From Isoetes taiwanensis (lineage: Eukaryota > Streptophyta > Lycopodiopsida > Isoetales > Isoetaceae): a stretch of DNA of 64,000 nucleotides. The first letter of the stretch is position 1; each line of letters opens with the position of its first letter. A program made the position numbers and the translations under genes. The notes beneath the pieces are model-generated. The model did not search any database and had not been told where the DNA came from. It worked only from the letters and a program-made list of their open reading frames with translations. Location of the stretch: positions 2,296,001 to 2,360,000 of the forward strand of contig JAJEKV010000026.1 in the NCBI GenBank assembly GCA_021234155.1, in the 5' to 3' direction. Positions 1 to 9,329 of the stretch are shown piece after piece.

Positions 1-1096
1 AGCAATTTGCCGAGAAGCACCGAGTATTTAGGAATGATATTCTTATCCCGCATACACCTCCACATGCTACCGGTTGATCTTCTTGAACTGCACCGCCCAA
101 TGTGTAGAGGGCGTATGGGGGCGCAGCCGCTAGGGCTCAGAGAAGCAGCGACTTGAACCAAATCCTTTCCCAATGAAATGTCTCCAATAACTTTCCGTGA
201 TCCGGGCCGTCCCCCGTGGTTGGGCAAAATAGGGAGGTTATCTCGCGACGGCTTCCCACACCCGAAAGTCCCGCGGTACCAAATGATATCTCTTACTTAA
301 ATGCGCACCAAGTGAGGAGACGTTCCTCGATGATACCATGCCCCAAGTGTTAAAACACCAAAGATGTCGCCACCTCTTTTGTACTGGAATGCGCAGAAGC
401 CGCAAGTGGAAGTTGATGAAAAGGGCACCACAAAAAGGGGAAGATATTTGCAAGCAATTCAGGGGATCACGCCACAAGAGGCTTCAATCAATGCCAAGCT
501 TTCAACAAACCTTTGAGAAAGGGAGATGCATGTGGAAATGGCTTAAGGGGATATAGAAGAGCCCACGAGAATCGAGGCTTAACTGCAGGTTTGCCAAAAG
601 GAATACAATGCTCCAATGACTGAACAAGCAGGCGCATCCCACACGATTGCACATGCCCCAGGAGAACCTGCCAAAGAAACTTGGAAAGGAGAACCTTACC
701 ATGCAGCCTAAGATCGGACATACCTAGGCCACCCTCTTTCTTGGGGCGGATGCATTTACTCCATGCGATTTTCACCACTGCACCTGTCTCATTACCGCCC
801 CACACAAAGTTTCGCACAAGGGCAATGATCTCCTTAAATTTTTGAGGAGGAGCTAGTAATGCGGAGACCACATATACATGTGTGCTATTGAGAACAGATT
901 TAGCGACCTGCACTCTTCCAGCCATGGATAAAGAAGCACCTCTCCACCATAGTAAATGCCTCTGAAGGCCTAAAATAACCTGGTCCCATGCTTGAAGCAA
1001 TGGGATCTCCACACCAAAAGGAACTCCAAGCAACCTGGTGGCAACGCCATGAGGAAACAGTAACTTTTTGCAGAAACTGGCCCACCCTATTTTCAC
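1..1096 (-). mobile_element. LINE (non-LTR retrotransposon) reverse-transcriptase C-terminal remnant
   Basis: The clean open frame at 488-1096 encodes the region after the catalytic palm of a plant LINE reverse transcriptase. It reads LSMAGRVQVAKSVL, then FVWGG, KIAWSKCIRPKKEGGLG and LLSKFLWQVL, the conserved order found in plant L1-like RT proteins. The frame breaks near 488. Further LINE-like stretches continue in other frames to position 1 (SLGAHLSKRYHLVPRDF at 238-477), so the copy is frameshifted and dead. The catalytic YADD box and the endonuclease are not in the window; the element stops near 1,100, next to a hairpin. Family assignment rests on motif recognition by eye. Confidence 0.8.
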
Positions 1097-1105
1097 GTTA
1101 CAGCA

Positions 1106-1200
1106 ATGTTTGTGTGTCGGAATTCTGGCCTAGAAAATTGGCCGACGCGCTGACGCGCGTCGGCCAATTTTCTAGGCCAGAATTCCCTCCACACAAACAT
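1106..1200. repeat. Near-perfect 95-bp inverted repeat (foldback)
   Basis: Bases 1119-1150 are the exact reverse complement of 1155-1186 (32 bp) around a 4-base loop (TGAC, 1151-1154). The outer bases 1106-1116 pair exactly with 1190-1200. Only two or three bases at 1117-1118 and 1187-1189 fail to pair. It lies between the LINE remnant and the upstream region of the SAP-like gene. It could be a tiny MITE, a collapsed foldback element or a hairpin RNA source. Confidence 0.95.
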
Positions 1201-1206
1201 TCCTAT

Positions 1207-1274
1207 ATACGGAAGATAGGGAAACGGCTTCAAGCATGGCGCCAGTTCTTTCAAACCCACAATGCTGTAAGAAG
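1207..1274. repeat. Dispersed repeat, copy 1 (second copy at 14738-14804)
   Basis: About 67 bp from ATACGGAAGATAGGG to the CAATGCTGTAAGAA end recurs with only a few substitutions at 14738-14804, where the copia LTR begins immediately after it. Here it lies roughly 250 bp upstream of the SAP-like gene start. It shows that the copia element inserted into a duplicated copy of this sequence. Confidence 0.85.
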
Positions 1275-1527
1275 AGGTGCATGGTACATGGATCTGGATC
1301 TGACCCCGAATCCTTATTCGGAATCAACCAGAAGCCAAGGTAATTATTTCATTCTTGCTGAAATTCTTTTGTAGCTTTGGGAATATGGACTGGGAATTCA
1401 GTTGACTCCCTTGAATCGTTCCTCAATAATCTTAACGCACCCGGAGTAGAACCTCTCTTCAACTCAATACTTTCTCTGCTCTGGCTCTAGTGAGCTTTTG
1501 GTGTTCTGGTATGCAATCTAGCTCGCA

Positions 1528-3230
1528 ATGGGGAGACCCAAAAACGTTCCCAACAAGGGCCTCAACGTTAGCCAGCTTCGAGATATTCTAAAAACTGCAG
1601 GTGTTAAGTTCCATCGTGCTCTTAAGAAAGCACAGCTAGTTGATTTGGTCAAGAAATATGGGCTCGAACCTAAGAAGGAAGATGACCTGAGAAAATACAT
1701 GATGCCTGAAGATACATGCAACATTGACAGCAGTGGGGATTCTTCTCACTTCGCTACACACAAAGTACCCGTTAGCGTGGAAGGCTGCTTGGATGAGGAA
1801 GACCTCCCTCTAAATCAGGTTTCATATGCCATTGAGATCACAATGGCGTGATTTCCAGCTGAATGATTTCTACTAGCTCTGATCTGCTTCATGTTGCTAA
1901 ATTCATTTCTGCATAATTTACAAGCATTGCTATCTTGATCCCTTATGGGATGAATTGCTTTGATCTCGTCAGTGTCTTTTTCTAGCACCTGGGTAAAGGG
2001 TTAAACATGGCTTTATAACTTACCGGGCGAGGTTAACCTTTAGCTAATTGAGTATATATATGATAAAAAGGTTGGCGTCCTAGAATGTGATATCCGTCAA
2101 CGTTCTTTCTTGACAAAGTAGAACATTGTGGCATGTTATGTCTGTCAATTTTCTTTCTGACAAAGTAGAACGTTGTTGGATTGGCATCTAGGCTTTCTGG
2201 TTACCTTCTAAAAGATAATTTATCAGCTTAGTTGCGTTGGTATCTTTTTTCCATTTATCCCTTACTAGAAGGTTACCCTTACGAAATTTAGCATCCTAGC
2301 TAGATTTTGAAGGTAAATCTTGTAATGCCAAAGGAAAGAGTAGGCTTTCTAATATGTTTTGCCAATGGCTTGTGACCAGGAAGTTGAAATTGATGGGGTG
2401 ACATCCCAGCTTACATATCTTACTGATCTTATGGAATTAGAACTTGATAAATTAGGGGATGCAATTGCAATCCAGGTAATCATCACATTAAGCATTTTAT
2501 TTGTTTTTTTTTTACGGTGTGATTTCTGAAGCTCTTTCTTTATGCAATAGGATATGCGCCATGTGCTGCAGAAAGTCTATTTCAGGTAAGGGTGTTTAAC
2601 ATAGCAATGCAATCCACCCTTTTTACGTATGAAAGGTTGTTGTATGTGTATGAATCAGTGCCATGGACTTCTGGGAAGGATATAAGTACTATTGCATTGG
2701 ATATTATGCTAAGTCCACAGAGTACCAGCGCAAATTCTTGAAAAGTAAAATGGGTAAGTTGTACTCACTTTGGTAGCCTCAGCTTGCATTTGTGCTTATA
2801 GTAATCTGTTTCATATTTAGGTGATATCATATGTAGGCTGTATAAGGAAGATAAACTGTGGTGGAATATAAATTTAGACGAGAAAATACGGAAAGCTTGG
2901 TTTATCATGGAAGAGTATGTAATGGAAACAGAGAAATTTGACTGCAGGGACTTGGAGTAAGTTGTGCCCTTATTCCGGTCACCCATTGCTTTATTAAGTT
3001 ATTGCATTATTAGGTTATTCTAATCTTATTATTTCAAAAAGGTCATTGATTAAAAAATATGACGATCCAGCCAAGTTGGCTACAACTGAGCATGGGCGAT
3101 CCTTTTTGGAGCTTTGTAAAGTAAGCAGCTTGTTTTATCTCATCTGCAAATTTCTAGAATCTAATCATCTTGTTGTTTGAAACAGTCTGATGGCTGTTCA
3201 ACACGAATGCCAAATTTTATAGTTGCTTGA
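1528..3230 (+). CDS. Seven-exon gene, 258 aa, SAP-like N-terminus, otherwise unrecognised
   Basis: Exons inferred from GT/AG sites with phase kept throughout: 1528-1818, 2380-2475, 2551-2585, 2659-2753, 2821-2956, 3042-3120 and 3186-3230, ending at TGA. They sum to 777 nt, 258 codons plus stop. The start has a good plant context (GCAATGG). Residues about 11-45 (LNVSQLRDILKTAGVKF, then AQLVDLVKKYGLE) resemble a SAP/HeH two-helix DNA-binding motif. The C-terminal 120 residues are rich in aromatic and charged residues (DFWEGYKYYCIGYY, LYKEDKLWWNINLDEK) and match no family I know. Six introns all joining in frame argue for a functional or very recent gene. Reading past exon 1 gives a false 107-residue frame. 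A TE-captured gene is possible, since a Helitron remnant lies 2.3 kb downstream. The exon model is inference; the SAP call is tentative. Confidence 0.72.
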
Positions 3231-4712
3231 TGAAGGAACGGTTGGGTGTTCGACAGTTTATGCCATAACAATTTAGACAAGAACAATTTTCTCACCAGTG
3301 CTCCGACTTAAATCGTGCAGTATCACAATTATGGTTGATCTGGTCTGAGTGTTATTCAAAAGACTTGATACATAGGGCAATCTCAGAATCTATTAGTCAA
3401 CTAGTCATTTAATCGAGACTATCTACTAAAAAGAGTGTTCGTTTAGCTAGAGCGCTGAGCCTCTTTATCATTAGATTACGCGCATGCAAGCCCGCATGTT
3501 GTATATCTCTGTTTTTGGTATCTCATCCTATATTATAATCCTATAGGGTGTTGAATCACGCCCTAATTTTGACGGCTAGGATTAAATAAGCAAATCTGAT
3601 GGTCCAGAAATAAAGAAAACAAAAGGTCTTAGGTTTTTTTCGGAAGCCATCATCCAGGGTGATGCTATCGAACCATTCCGGCATCGCCCAAGGTATTTGG
3701 TGGCCGTGTTTTTAATTTTGCAACAGGGCCTGCCATTTTGCCAGCCAAGAGGCAGATCTCAGATCTTTTCTGAAGATCCCAGATGATTAGGAGGTCTTAT
3801 TTCTTCCAGGAGGTGCCATTACTCAGTTTTCTGCTATCCCGTCAAACCTTTGTTGCGGATCAAACCTTTGTTCTATTGAAGATACCACAGAGTTTATTGC
3901 GGATTTTTAGGTTTCTGTTTGATGCAAAATATCTGCAAGTAGCTTGCAATGATTAGGTTTCAGAAGGCTGCGGGCTTGAGCAGAGAAGCCTGGCTATGTC
4001 AGATGTTATAGCTGTAGAGGAGCATGGTGAGCTGTAGAGGTGGTCTACTTGATGCGGGTATTCAGGTTTGAACGTTCTAAGTTTTTGTTTCCTCTGTTTC
4101 ATATTGTTTTAGGTCATTTTCCTTGCACTGAAGAACAAGAAAAGTAGCAATTTGCCATTGTAATGTTAATTCCGACCAGTGTAGCATGAATTCGGCCACT
4201 GAGGCAAATGCTTCAGCATCCCATCAAGAATAGAATATGAATAGAAGAGGAGCATAAATAAGTGATGATGGAGCTTTAGTTCGATTACAAAGTCTATAAT
4301 CCCAAATGGCATGATCGCTGCAGATACCTTGGATTGGAAGGGTTTTGATTGGTTGTGGATGGGTTCTACTAAAAATTCTAAATGAGCTAGAAAGGCAAGA
4401 TGATCTTTCAATTGATCACAGAACAAATGAGCAAAAGAACAATGGAGCTATGGAAAAATGGTGTTGACGACATCAACATTTATCATACAGTGGTGTTTGA
4501 TGCAGTGCTTCCGGAAGACATGGTAATGGCAGGTTTGCATTCTACAGAATCACCCCATTTTCTAGATTTGCAATATTTTTAAATAAGCTCTCTGCATTTT
4601 CAGACATCACTCCCCATTTGCACATGCAATTGTCTGCAAACATTTGCAAATTTGTAAGCATCCCATTGAAATGGTCGTGCTAAAAGTAATGTAATTCTTC
4701 AACGTTTTACAG
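3231..4712. other. Intergenic, no recognisable gene
   Basis: AT-rich sequence after the SAP-like gene. No sustained reading frame with family similarity was seen. A short frame at 4400-4582 has no recognisable motif and lies just upstream of the WRKY-like exon, so it may be remnant 5' sequence of that fragment. Confidence 0.5.
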
Positions 4713-4950
4713 AAAATCCAGAAACTCAGAACAAGAGACGGAATCTCACTTTCATGATGGATATAGATATAGATGGAGAAAATATGGCCAGAAAGAAATT
4801 AGCGGATCACAACATCCCAGGTAACCAACACCATATGTGAATTCGTCTTTTAGCCATATGATGCTTATGGTTTTCTTATGTTTACATGTTTTCCAGGTAT
4901 GTGAGAGGAGAGACAGGATGCCCAGCAATTGGGCAAGTGAATACGTTATG
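4713..4950 (+). pseudogene. WRKY transcription-factor domain fragment (group III-like)
   Basis: Exon 4713-4820 (AG before, GT after) encodes HDGYRYRWRKYGQKEISGS then QHPR. The exon from 4896 continues in phase with YVRGETGCPAIGQV. The WRKYGQK heptad and an intron after the PR pair match the usual position of the WRKY-domain intron. Two defects stand out: a 6-bp duplication adds an extra YR before the heptad, and the zinc-finger part is shortened, with Gly where the first Cys should be. No convincing upstream or downstream coding exons were found. The DNA-binding domain is therefore unlikely to fold with zinc; I call it a gene fragment. Confidence 0.65.
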
Positions 4951-5129
4951 CTTTTACTATGACTTTATGACAGTTATACAATCACATATGCCCAAAGTTA
5001 ATGCTTTAGAAGGGCAAAACCCAGGACTATTCTTCTGTTAGATGCCAGAAGAAGAAGATGTTTGTTAGACCAAATAAGAAAAAGCTCAAAGCTTGAGTAT
5101 CCAAGGATGCATTTTAAGATGTTGTTTAA

Positions 5130-5172
5130 CTGCACATTTACTGCCATGCTGCACATTTACTGCCATGCTGCA
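5130..5172. repeat. Two direct copies of a 20-bp repeat
   Basis: The sequence TGCACATTTACTGCCATGC occurs twice back to back. Local slippage duplication without evident function. Confidence 0.8.
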
Positions 5173-5559
5173 AGACAGATTATCAGGACAAACTTATGCC
5201 CAGCAACGCTGGGCACCATTACTAGTATTATAGAAGTATGGCCATTAAAAAAAGGTTGTCAAAAGAAACAAGTAGGAGAGACTGGTGAAGACATTGTTGT
5301 ATTTAGGGACTGCCATTGGCCTTTTAAAATAATAGGCATGACAAGCTAAGAGCAATATAATTCATAGTAACATCCCACCTACGCTTGTTCCATTGTTTTG
5401 CCCGCTTGTTTGAGTTGGGCTTAATGCCCTTGTTCATTGTACCCTCCCATGGCCCTTGATGGTCTTCGGGGACATGAAAATGCTATCTATATCTAACTCT
5501 TATCTATCTATCTTGTCCCCACTATATTTCATCGTTAATCCGTTTGGAGGAGGTTCGTT

Positions 5560-6353
5560 ATAATAGTGACTCCTTGGACATTCAGACCGAAGTTGATGGT
5601 CCATTGGAAGAGATATCTTGAAGTTCTCGTACATATTCGTTTCCCCAAATATTTTTCCCTGCATCTGAGTTCCTTTATCCATCTAAGATTCTGCCATATC
5701 CAAGTAAATACGAGAAACGAAATTTCATATCACCAATCAATAAACTCATTGACAACTTCAATGATTGTATATATGGAAAAGTGCCTAATCACGATAAGCC
5801 ATATTACAGTCATGATCATATCACTAAGCAAGATGAGCTCATACATGATAATCCATATGTAACTTCAAATTTTTTGAATAACTTTACACACTCTGGTTTT
5901 CCTAAGCATAAATTGAGACTTAAAGTAGGGGCAATATGCCACTTAATGAAAAGACTAGACATGGAAAAGGGCTTAGTAAAGAATGTGAGAGTTGTGCTTG
6001 AATCCATGCATGAAAAGTTTGTAATGGTAAGAGTACTGGGTGAGGCTCATCAACCAGAACGGAATATATACCCGATTTCTTGAGTAGATGTTTTCTATCA
6101 ACCAGAAAATCGTCCATGGACTATTCACAAGCATCAATTACCCCTTCGGCTATCATATTTGATGATGTTTAATAGCTGTCAAAGTCTCACATTAGACCGT
6201 GTCATTATTGATCTTCGTACAAATGTATTTGCACATGGTCAACTATACACGGCCTTCACTTGTGTTAGAAATAGAGAAGAGCTAATACTCCTATCTCCAG
6301 AAAACACGTCAAAGTCTATTGTGAATGTTGTGTACAAGGAATTACTCTTATGA
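5560..6353 (+). mobile_element. Helitron Pif1-like helicase, C-terminal fragment
   Basis: The 5781-6083 frame contains SNFLNNFTHSGFPKHKLRLK, followed by VGAICHLMKRLDMEKGLVKN. These match the stretch of plant Helitron Rep/helicase proteins that reads roughly FLN-S-PPH-L-LKVG-PIML-RNLD--GLCNGTR. The next frame (6159-6353) has QSLTLDRVIIDLRTNVFAHG and QLYTAFTCVRNREEL, corresponding to the last helicase motifs (QG-TLD, HGQLYVA-SRV). Frames are interrupted between the blocks, and the Walker A/B region and the Rep nickase are missing. The terminal CTRR hairpin was not located. The copy is a dead fragment and may be the vehicle of the nearby WRKY fragment. Confidence 0.8.
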
Positions 6354-6436
6354 TACAAAATATCATCAAGGCTCCTACCCTAGAAAGCATGACGAAGTCT
6401 ACTGTGAATGTTGTGTACCAGGGACTACTCTTATAA
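6310..6436 (+). repeat. Duplicated C-terminal tail of the Helitron helicase
   Basis: The segment ending GTGAATGTTGTGTACAAGG (6310-6351) recurs with substitutions at about 6393-6436. The second copy repeats the coding tail (VNVVY) after the stop. Confidence 0.7.
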
Positions 6437-7452
6437 TTAGGTATGTTCTTCTTTTCTTAACATAGAAAATCAACATCATTTAGTACATTGCCTCAAACCT
6501 TATAGTATTTTGCAAACCTCGCTATACAGTATTCTAAAACTTGTACCAGCATACCCCACAAACGAGGATCACAATCTATGGTCTAGATCGAAGAATAAAG
6601 GGCAAATATGCCCATCCAACAGCTCTCGATGCCCGGAGTCACCCCCCGTGTGAATATGCATCCAAACCAAAGGGGGTCTCAGGGGGATTTTAATTTTAAT
6701 TTAATGGTTTATGTTAATTAATGTTAATGTTAATGTTAATTACGTGTTGGTTATTATATTGAAAAAAACAAATTGGTGCCCCTCACAAAAACAAACATAA
6801 GTTAACTTTAAGGGCCTAAATAATAATTACTAAGAAGCTTCAGTATTGCAATTGAACCTGAGGAGAAATTAAATTTTTGTTTGGCAAAACATAGTTGAAA
6901 GAAAACTTTGATTTAGTTGTAACTTGACTAAGGAATGGCATAAGAACACATGGTGAGAAGTTTAGATGTTTCGTTGGTAGCTTAAGCATAAAATATATGA
7001 CCACATTCATAAAATATGTACGTACATGATTACAAATTTTAGCATAGTATTCATGAAAATCTCTATGCATGAAATACCTAGAGCATTTAACATCTATTCA
7101 TGAAAATGTTTATGCATGAAACCTTATTATTTTACAGCATCCCTCAATTACATTGCGTTTATTACTCGCATGGCCTGCATCTATTACTGGCATGCCCTGC
7201 TATAGCATAGCAATTTCCTAACAATAGATATACTGTAGCATATCCAGCCTCCAATTTAAAGCAATTCAATCCACTTGATGAAAATATTAAATAAAAGCTA
7301 GATCAAGGCAAATGAAATCACTCTAGGACTCTGCCTGGATGAAGAGATTAGATGCTCCGTGTGCATTTGAAACTGCAAATGGATACAACAATTGTTTGGT
7401 TCAAAATATAATCGATTTGAAATACATAACAACATTCTAGAAATTTGCGTAC
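6437..7452. other. Gene-free AT-rich stretch
   Basis: No gene recognised. Holds a TTAATGTTAATG-type short tandem at about 6710-6740 and a duplicated phrase (ATTCATGAAAAT..TATGCATGAAA) at about 7050-7120. Confidence 0.5.
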
Positions 7453-7558
7453 CTCATCTATGAATATTTTTGTTCCATCTAAAACAACATATGGAAATGC
7501 TTCCAAGTCAGGAACCAGACGGCCATGACCTCTGGATACCAAAAATTGCATACCATAT
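7453..7558 (-). pseudogene. Possible orphan exon of unknown gene
   Basis: A 106-nt open segment is bounded by a good acceptor (AAATGCAG) and donor (GAG|GTACGC). It encodes SRGHGRLVPDLEAFPYVV and GTKIFIDE. The reading looks protein-like (hydrophobic core, charged ends) but I cannot name a family, and no partner exons were recognised. It may be a captured exon. Confidence 0.3.
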
Positions 7559-7559
7559 C

Positions 7560-9000
7560 TGCATTTATGAGAGCATTTCGATGACTCAATATGGTAGCAG
7601 AAGCCCCTTTTTACTTGGCCATATCTAAGTTGTGCCTTATTTTGCCCCGAAGTAGCTTCCCAGTCACTGCTTCTCGTCCCAAGAGTGCCTGCTACATCTT
7701 CAAAAGTATCATTCTTCTAGATGCCACATTTTTCCACAACAGACTAGTTTTGACGCATTTGAAGCATTTGAAGCATTGAATCAATGAAATGGTACCTGGT
7801 GCAATTATTTTCACAATAGGGGCCTGGAAGGAATATGCAGTTAAACTACTATGCACAAGACATTCTTCTCGGATAGCTCAATGCTGCAAAATATTGTTTC
7901 TAGATTTTAGCAGAATTCTACTACTTTGGCTGTCAGCAAATTAGTAGGAGCATGTAAGTTTTGTGTTTGAGCCTATAAATAGATGCCAAATTCGTTGTCT
8001 TGTTTAGATAGAGGAATGCTCTCTGAATCTGTTTGTACTGCATCCTTTCAACAAATGCGGAGCCCTGAAACTGTGGATGAAATACTGAAATGTGATGAAA
8101 AGGGACTTAGATGTTGTCTTAAGATGGCTACTGAATTTCCAGCTCCATGGAAATCGATCCTAGCAACTATTCTCAGCAAAGGTAGATGCTTGATGACAAG
8201 CGATTTGATACTTTCTTCTACAAGCCTTTCAATCCCTCCATAGTTCCCCTGCAGAGACCATGCCAGAGGACCCCTGCCATTGCAAAACTACCATAGAGCT
8301 CTTGCAAGCCATCGCTAAGCAAAAGGGCTACAATCCCTAAAACGTGAACTACAATCCGGGAGCCCTAAAACCTCCACTCCATTGCCATGGAACTCCTCAA
8401 AGCCATAGCCATAACTTCCAGATCAACCAGAATAGAACCCTAAAGTAGAGTTCCAAAATCCAACCCTAAAGTAGAACTCTCGAGCTCTTGCATGCCACGA
8501 TTCGAAGGTTAAAAATAAAAAGGGTCTTAAACCATTGGAAAGTATCAATAAAATTAGTCCAGAATTAGTGCACCCGTATGCACACTCTAGATGTATGCAT
8601 TAGTACATCCAATTGCATACGCGATGAAATCATAGCAAAACCATATGCAAAAGCGTACAAAAATACAAAAGGAACCCCCTGTTATAATGCTAGGTATTTG
8701 CGCTAAAAGTCATAATATCTATGTTACCCAAATGTGAAAAACGGTGGATGAAATATCATTAAGGTACATTCGCTACATCACTTTGATATACAAATTGTGA
8801 CCAAAATACAGTCAACATTGTTTTCATTAGTCATGTATGTTTAAGGTATATTATCTTTGCACATCTTAAAGGGGAGGGGAAAATAAAAGAAAAAATAAAT
8901 AAAAACTCTCCTAGCTTGTGCAATAGATGGTGTGCTGGCTAATTTCAGTATGGTTCCCCTTGGTCAGATTTCTCAAAAAAAGTCAAAAGAATCCATATCG
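7560..9000. other. Gene-free stretch
   Basis: No family recognised in short frames at 7591-7779 and 7983-8243. Around 8390-8480 an AACCCTAAAGTAGA phrase occurs twice. Confidence 0.45.
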
Positions 9001-9009
9001 CAGTGATAA

Positions 9010-9323
9010 CATAGTGGTTAGGCTAGGCTATCGGTATACCTGCTTGCATCCCCCAATGGCCATTTGGAGGTTCCTCCCCCAAAAAAAAAAAAAAAAAAAA
9101 AAAATGGCTCCATGAGGGGTATTGGGGGGAGGGAGGGGAGGGCAGGCAGGTATACCTCCATTTTGGTTGGTGCCAGGGGGAGTAGGTATACCCCCCAAAT
9201 GGGGGGTGCCCTGGGGTCTTGGGCCCACCTGGGGAGGGGGTTTGTAGGTATACCCAAAGTTGGTGGGTGCCATTGGGTAGGTATTACCACCTCCCCCCCA
9301 AAAAAAAAAAAAAAAAAAAAAAA
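9010..9323 (+). repeat. Poly(A)-flanked, G-rich repeat block
   Basis: Two A-runs of over 20 bases (about 9080-9104 and 9300-9323) flank about 195 bp that is strongly G-rich on the plus strand. Inside, AGGTATACC followed by CCAAA/TGG and GGGTGCC recurs about three times (near 9145, 9185, 9245). The leading part (ATAACATAGTGGTTAGGC, about 9007) loosely resembles a tRNA-type A box. A decayed SINE pair with poly(A) tails is possible. Long protein frames here are homopolymer artefacts. Confidence 0.6.
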
Positions 9324-9329
9324 GCGAAG

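Noticed and set aside
8758-8775. CACTA left terminus candidates (CACTAC-like words at several places, e.g. 10763, 30889, 57481)
   Set aside because: None is followed by the AAGGAACAG extension or by GACGTCGTT palindromes.
9000-9060. tRNA gene
   Set aside because: Only a loose A-box match; no B box at proper spacing and no cloverleaf that I can fold.
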